Below the pieces are notes generated by a model. The model was not told the origin of the DNA. It did not search any database and worked only from the letters and a program-made list of their open reading frames with translations. A DNA stretch of 7,539 nucleotides from Verrucomicrobiota bacterium (GTDB lineage: Bacteria; Verrucomicrobiota; Verrucomicrobiia; Limisphaerales; UBA9464): assembly GCA_025354845.1 (NCBI GenBank), contig JANXMD010000097.1:1-7539 (forward strand), in the 5' to 3' direction. This document shows, one piece after another, positions 4,889 to 7,539 of the stretch. Position numbers and translations under genes: made by a program. Numbering within the stretch: the stretch's first letter is position 1; the number at the start of each line of letters is the position of its first letter.

Positions 4889-7282
4889 ATGAAGCCGTTG
4901 CTCCGCACGCTCGTCTGGCTGGCCGTCGCCGGCCTCGGGGCGTCCGCCTACTTCGTCCTCGCCACACGGCGCGGCGAACCGATCTCGTCCGCCTATCTCG
5001 TCATCGCCGCGGTCTGCACCTACGCGATCGGCTACCGCTTCTACTCCGCTTGGCTCGCGGCCAAGGTGCTCATGCTGGACGACCGCCGCGCGACGCCCTG
5101 CGAGGTCCACGAGGACGGCCATGATTTCGTCCGCACCGACAAGTGGATCGTCTTCGGCCACCACTTCGCCGCCATCTCCGGACCGGGCCCGTTGGTCGGG
5201 CCGGTGCTCGCGGCTCAGTTCGGCTATCTGCCCAGCGCCCTGTGGATCCTCATCGGCGTGGTGCTCGGCGGCGCGGTGCAGGACCTCGTCATCCTCGTCT
5301 CCTCGATGCGGCGGGACGGCAAATCGCTGGGACAAATGGTGCGCGAGGAGTTGAACGGCTTTGCCGGCGGGCTCGCCCTGGTGGCCATCCTGATGATCAT
5401 GGTGATCCTGCTGGCGGTGCTGGCGGTCATCGTGGTCAACGCGCTCGCGGAGAGCCCTTGGGGCGTCTTCACGGTCGGGGCGACGATCCCCATCGCGATG
5501 CTGATGGGCGGCTATCTGCGCTGGTTCCGCGCGGGCCGGACGCTCGAGGCATCCGTCATCGGCGTGGCGCTGCTGCTCGGATCCGTCTGGGGCGGACAAT
5601 ACGTCCACAGCCATCCTGACGCCGCGAAGCTGTTCACCTTCGGTGCCGAGCCGCTGGCGTGGGGGATCATCGCATACGGTATCGCGGCGTCGGTTCTTCC
5701 GGTGTGGCTGCTGCTCGCGCCGCGTGATTACCTGAGCACGTTCATGAAGCTCGGGACGATCATCGCCCTCGCGCTCGGAGTGCTGCTGGTGCTGCCGGTG
5801 CTGCACATGCCGGCGGTGACGAAGTTCGCCGACGGTTCCGGGCCGGTCGTGCCGGGCAAGCTCTTCCCGTTCTGTTTCATCACCATCGCCTGCGGCGCGA
5901 TCAGCGGCTTCCACGCGCTCATCGGCAGCGGCATCACGCCCAAGATCATCACCCGCGAGAGCCATGCGCGGCCGATCGGCTACGGCGCGATGTGCCTCGA
6001 ATCGCTCGTGGCCATCATGGCGTTGGTCGCGGCCTGCACGCTGGATCCCGGCGTCTATCTGGCGATGAACATCAAGGGCATCGGACCCGACGCCGCGGCC
6101 ATCGCGGCGGACACCGTCGCGAAGGTCGCCGCCACGGGCTTCAGCGTGGATCCGGCGACGATGGCCGCGCTCGCCAAGGACGTTGGCGAGACGTCGCTCT
6201 ACGGCCGCACCGGCGGTGCGGCCACGCTCGCGGTTGGCATGGCGAGCATCTTCTCCAAGCTCACGCACGGCCGCTGGCTCGACCTCTGGTACCACTTCGC
6301 CATCATGTTCGAGGCGTTGTTCATCCTGACGACGCTCGATGCCGGCACGCGCGTGGGACGGTATCTGCTCCAAGATTTCCTCGGCCATGTCTGGAAACCG
6401 CTCGGGAACACGAAATCGGTCTTCGCCAGCATCGTCGCCACGGTGTTGATCGTGGCGGGCTGGGGCTTCGTGCTCATCAGCGCGGTGCGGAACCCCGACG
6501 GCGGCACCAAGGCGCTGTGGCCCATCTTCGGCATCGCCAACCAGCTGCTCGCCGCCATCGCGCTCTGCCTCGCGACGACGATCCTGCTGAAGACCGGGTT
6601 GCGAGGGGGGGCAATGTCCGAGGCCCGAGGCCCGAGGTCGGCGAAGCTCGCGCTCGTCACGTTGATCCCCTTGGTCTGGCTGCTGACGGTCACCGGCACG
6701 GCGGGGTGGCAGAAGATGTTCCACGAGTCGCCGCGCATCGGGTTCCGCGCGGCCTTGGCCGTGGCGGAGGAGAAGCGGCCCGCGATCGAGGCGGCGTGGG
6801 CCGCGGCAAAGGTGGGCGGCGACGCCGTGGTCCTCAAGAAGACGGAGGCCGCGGCGAAGGCGAACCGGCTGGCGCGGTTCAGCAACCGTTTCGATCTCGC
6901 CATCACCGGGCTCTTCCTCGCCTTCGCCGCCGCGATGGTGGTCGTGTCCGTTCGGGAATGGCTGCTGTTGCTGCTGGGCCACAAGGTCGCGGTGCTGCGC
7001 GAGACGGATCCCGTGTGGTTGCCCGACCACGTGTTGCGGGCGGACCGGGCCGGCGCCGCGCTCGGCGTCACCGCGCTGGCCTTCGCGCTGCTCAAGGAAT
7101 GGTCCGGAGAGAGCGCCGTCGATCGCGCCCAAGCGGCCGCCTGCGTCTGCGCCGTCCCGGCGACGCCGCGGGTGTTGATCGACATCCCGGAGGTCCGCGC
7201 TCCGCTCGACGCCGCTGCCCGGGAGCGGGCCTACGTCGCCGCCGCCGAGCATCGCTTCGAAGGAATCAACCGCTGTTGCTGA
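4889..7282 (+). CDS. cstA: CstA-family carbon starvation transporter with C-terminal extension
   Basis: Encodes 797 residues of a multi-spanning inner-membrane transporter. The CstA family (E. coli CstA and BtsT) takes up pyruvate and has been linked to peptide uptake during carbon limitation. Family features are SSAYLVIAAVCTYAIGYRFY near residue 35, HHFAAISGPGPLVGP ending at about residue 105, VLGGAVQDLVILVSSMRRDG, GAISGFHALIGSGITPK, LDAGTRVGRYLLQDF and WPIFGIANQLLAA. Membrane segments recur through about residue 690. Residues 711-797 form an extension past the usual WLPD end, containing one more hydrophobic stretch (GAALGVTALAFALL) and closing with HRFEGINRCC. That closing resembles the Cys-Cys end of YbdD/YjiX partner proteins, and no separate ybdD gene follows. 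Residues 573-585 are encoded by a G7 run and a tandem repeat. A TTG at 4880 in the same frame is a less likely start than the ATG. Confidence 0.95.
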   Translation: MKPLLRTLVWLAVAGLGASAYFVLATRRGEPISSAYLVIAAVCTYAIGYRFYSAWLAAKVLMLDDRRATPCEVHEDGHDFVRTDKWIVFGHHFAAISGPGPLVGPVLAAQFGYLPSALWILIGVVLGGAVQDLVILVSSMRRDGKSLGQMVREELNGFAGGLALVAILMIMVILLAVLAVIVVNALAESPWGVFTVGATIPIAMLMGGYLRWFRAGRTLEASVIGVALLLGSVWGGQYVHSHPDAAKLFTFGAEPLAWGIIAYGIAASVLPVWLLLAPRDYLSTFMKLGTIIALALGVLLVLPVLHMPAVTKFADGSGPVVPGKLFPFCFITIACGAISGFHALIGSGITPKIITRESHARPIGYGAMCLESLVAIMALVAACTLDPGVYLAMNIKGIGPDAAAIAADTVAKVAATGFSVDPATMAALAKDVGETSLYGRTGGAATLAVGMASIFSKLTHGRWLDLWYHFAIMFEALFILTTLDAGTRVGRYLLQDFLGHVWKPLGNTKSVFASIVATVLIVAGWGFVLISAVRNPDGGTKALWPIFGIANQLLAAIALCLATTILLKTGLRGGAMSEARGPRSAKLALVTLIPLVWLLTVTGTAGWQKMFHESPRIGFRAALAVAEEKRPAIEAAWAAAKVGGDAVVLKKTEAAAKANRLARFSNRFDLAITGLFLAFAAAMVVVSVREWLLLLLGHKVAVLRETDPVWLPDHVLRADRAGAALGVTALAFALLKEWSGESAVDRAQAAACVCAVPATPRVLIDIPEVRAPLDAAARERAYVAAAEHRFEGINRCC
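6605..6638 (+). repeat. G7 run plus three tandem CCGAGGC 7-mers inside cstA
   Basis: Seven G (6605-6611) are followed six bases later by CCGAGGC at 6618-6624 and 6625-6631 and CCGAGGT at 6632-6638. They encode a short polar, glycine/arginine-containing loop (GGAMSEARGPR) between two membrane segments of CstA. Three 7-base units total 21 bases, so the present allele is in frame, but gain or loss of one unit or one G would shift it. Confidence 0.7.
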
Positions 7283-7283
7283 A

Positions 7284-7323
7284 GCGAGGTCGACAGCCAT
7301 CCATCCATCCGATCGGACCTCGC
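7284..7323 (+). promoter_or_regulatory. Inverted repeat directly after the cstA stop codon
   Basis: GCGAGGTC (7284-7291) is perfectly complementary to GACCTCGC (7316-7323), a GC-rich 8-base stem around a 24-base loop that contains three CCAT repeats (7297-7308). It starts one base after the cstA TGA and ends 23 bases before the ybeY ATG. No T-run follows, so it may be a partial terminator, an mRNA-stability hairpin or a control element for ybeY translation. Which of these applies cannot be decided from sequence alone. Confidence 0.4.
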
Positions 7324-7346
7324 CCCGTAGACGCTTTCTCCCTGCG

Positions 7347-7539
7347 ATGATCGTCCTCTCCAACCGCCAGCGCACCCGTCGCGTGGACACCAAAGCGCTC
7401 CGGGCGCTGGCCGTCGCGGTGCTGGACCACCTCGGCCTCGACGCGGAGGTCGGCATCCACCTGGTTTCCGCACGGGAGATGGCGAAGGTGAACTGGGATT
7501 TCCTGCGGCACGAAGGCTCGACCGACGTCATCACCTTCG
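7347..7539 (+). CDS. ybeY: YbeY endoribonuclease/rRNA maturation factor, N-terminal part
   Basis: The frame from ATG 7347 runs off the window after 64 codons. The visible part matches the YbeY N-terminus: IVLSNRQRTRRVD at the start, the first helix and strand (DAEVGIHLVSAREMAKVNWD), then the conserved FLRHEGSTDVITF (52-64), equivalent to the TDVLSF segment of the family. YbeY is a zinc-dependent endoribonuclease involved in 16S rRNA 3'-end maturation and ribosome quality control in the cytoplasm. Its zinc-binding HxxxHxxxxxH motif lies downstream of the window and cannot be checked. The start lies 64 bases after the cstA stop and lacks a recognisable Shine-Dalgarno. It shares a ribosome-related role with yhbY on the other side of cstA. 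Confidence 0.88.
   Translation, partial: MIVLSNRQRTRRVDTKALRALAVAVLDHLGLDAEVGIHLVSAREMAKVNWDFLRHEGSTDVITF

Noticed and set aside
3855..4967. Long minus-strand frame across rfaE2 and yhbY
   Set aside because: Antisense to two clear genes, low-complexity Arg/Ala/Gly composition and no family resemblance.
5992..7350. A 452-codon plus-strand frame inside cstA
   Set aside because: Arg/Gly/His-rich out-of-frame shadow of cstA; the cstA frame holds the conserved transporter motifs across the same bases.
4343..7534. A 1063-codon open frame on the minus strand covering cstA, yhbY and part of rfaE2
   Set aside because: It is antisense to three well-recognised genes, is full of Arg, Asp, Glu, His and Gln as expected for the complement of GC-rich codons, and shows no recognisable domain.

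Overview
The window is a GC-rich bacterial segment, about 58-60% GC on the left and about 66-68% on the right by hand sampling. It is packed with chromosomal genes on both strands. The most likely source is a member of Verrucomicrobiota or a related PVC lineage. That is an inference from the combination of a tryptophan-rich DUF6600-type lipoprotein, a stand-alone RfaE2 adenylyltransferase, a long CstA and mostly weak Shine-Dalgarno sites. No rRNA, tRNA, CRISPR array, insertion sequence or phage gene was seen.

Layout, left to right. Positions 1-969 (minus strand) hold a lipoprotein with a tryptophan/tyrosine/glycine-rich C-terminal domain; its 3' end lies outside the window. A 358-base divergent intergenic region follows, then purB (1328-2662, plus), adenylosuccinate lyase of purine synthesis. 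A 197-base convergent gap separates purB from a minus-strand HTH/WYL transcriptional regulator (2860-3828). From a 158-base divergent spacer with a TTTTGCAAAA palindrome, a plus-strand run begins. It contains rfaE2 (3987-4472, heptose-1-phosphate adenylyltransferase), a YhbY-type ribosome-associated RNA-binding protein (4476-4796), a CstA-family transporter (4889-7282) and the start of ybeY (7347 to the window end). rfaE2 and yhbY are 3 bases apart and are probably co-transcribed. Hairpin-forming repeats sit just before cstA and just after its stop codon.

Together the plus-strand genes cover lipopolysaccharide heptose activation (implying a Gram-negative envelope), ribosome assembly or rRNA maturation (YhbY, YbeY) and uptake of pyruvate or peptides under carbon limitation (CstA). 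This is mainly housekeeping content, and I see no clearly new multi-gene system. Four details merit attention: a sharp codon-usage switch inside purB at its signature motif, which suggests recombination or an assembly chimera; a CstA C-terminal extension ending in Arg-Cys-Cys like the YbdD/YjiX partner proteins; a G7 run beside a 7-base tandem repeat inside cstA; and the palindrome between the WYL regulator and rfaE2. If the purB switch is an assembly artefact, the lipoprotein and the right-hand genes may not come from the same genome.
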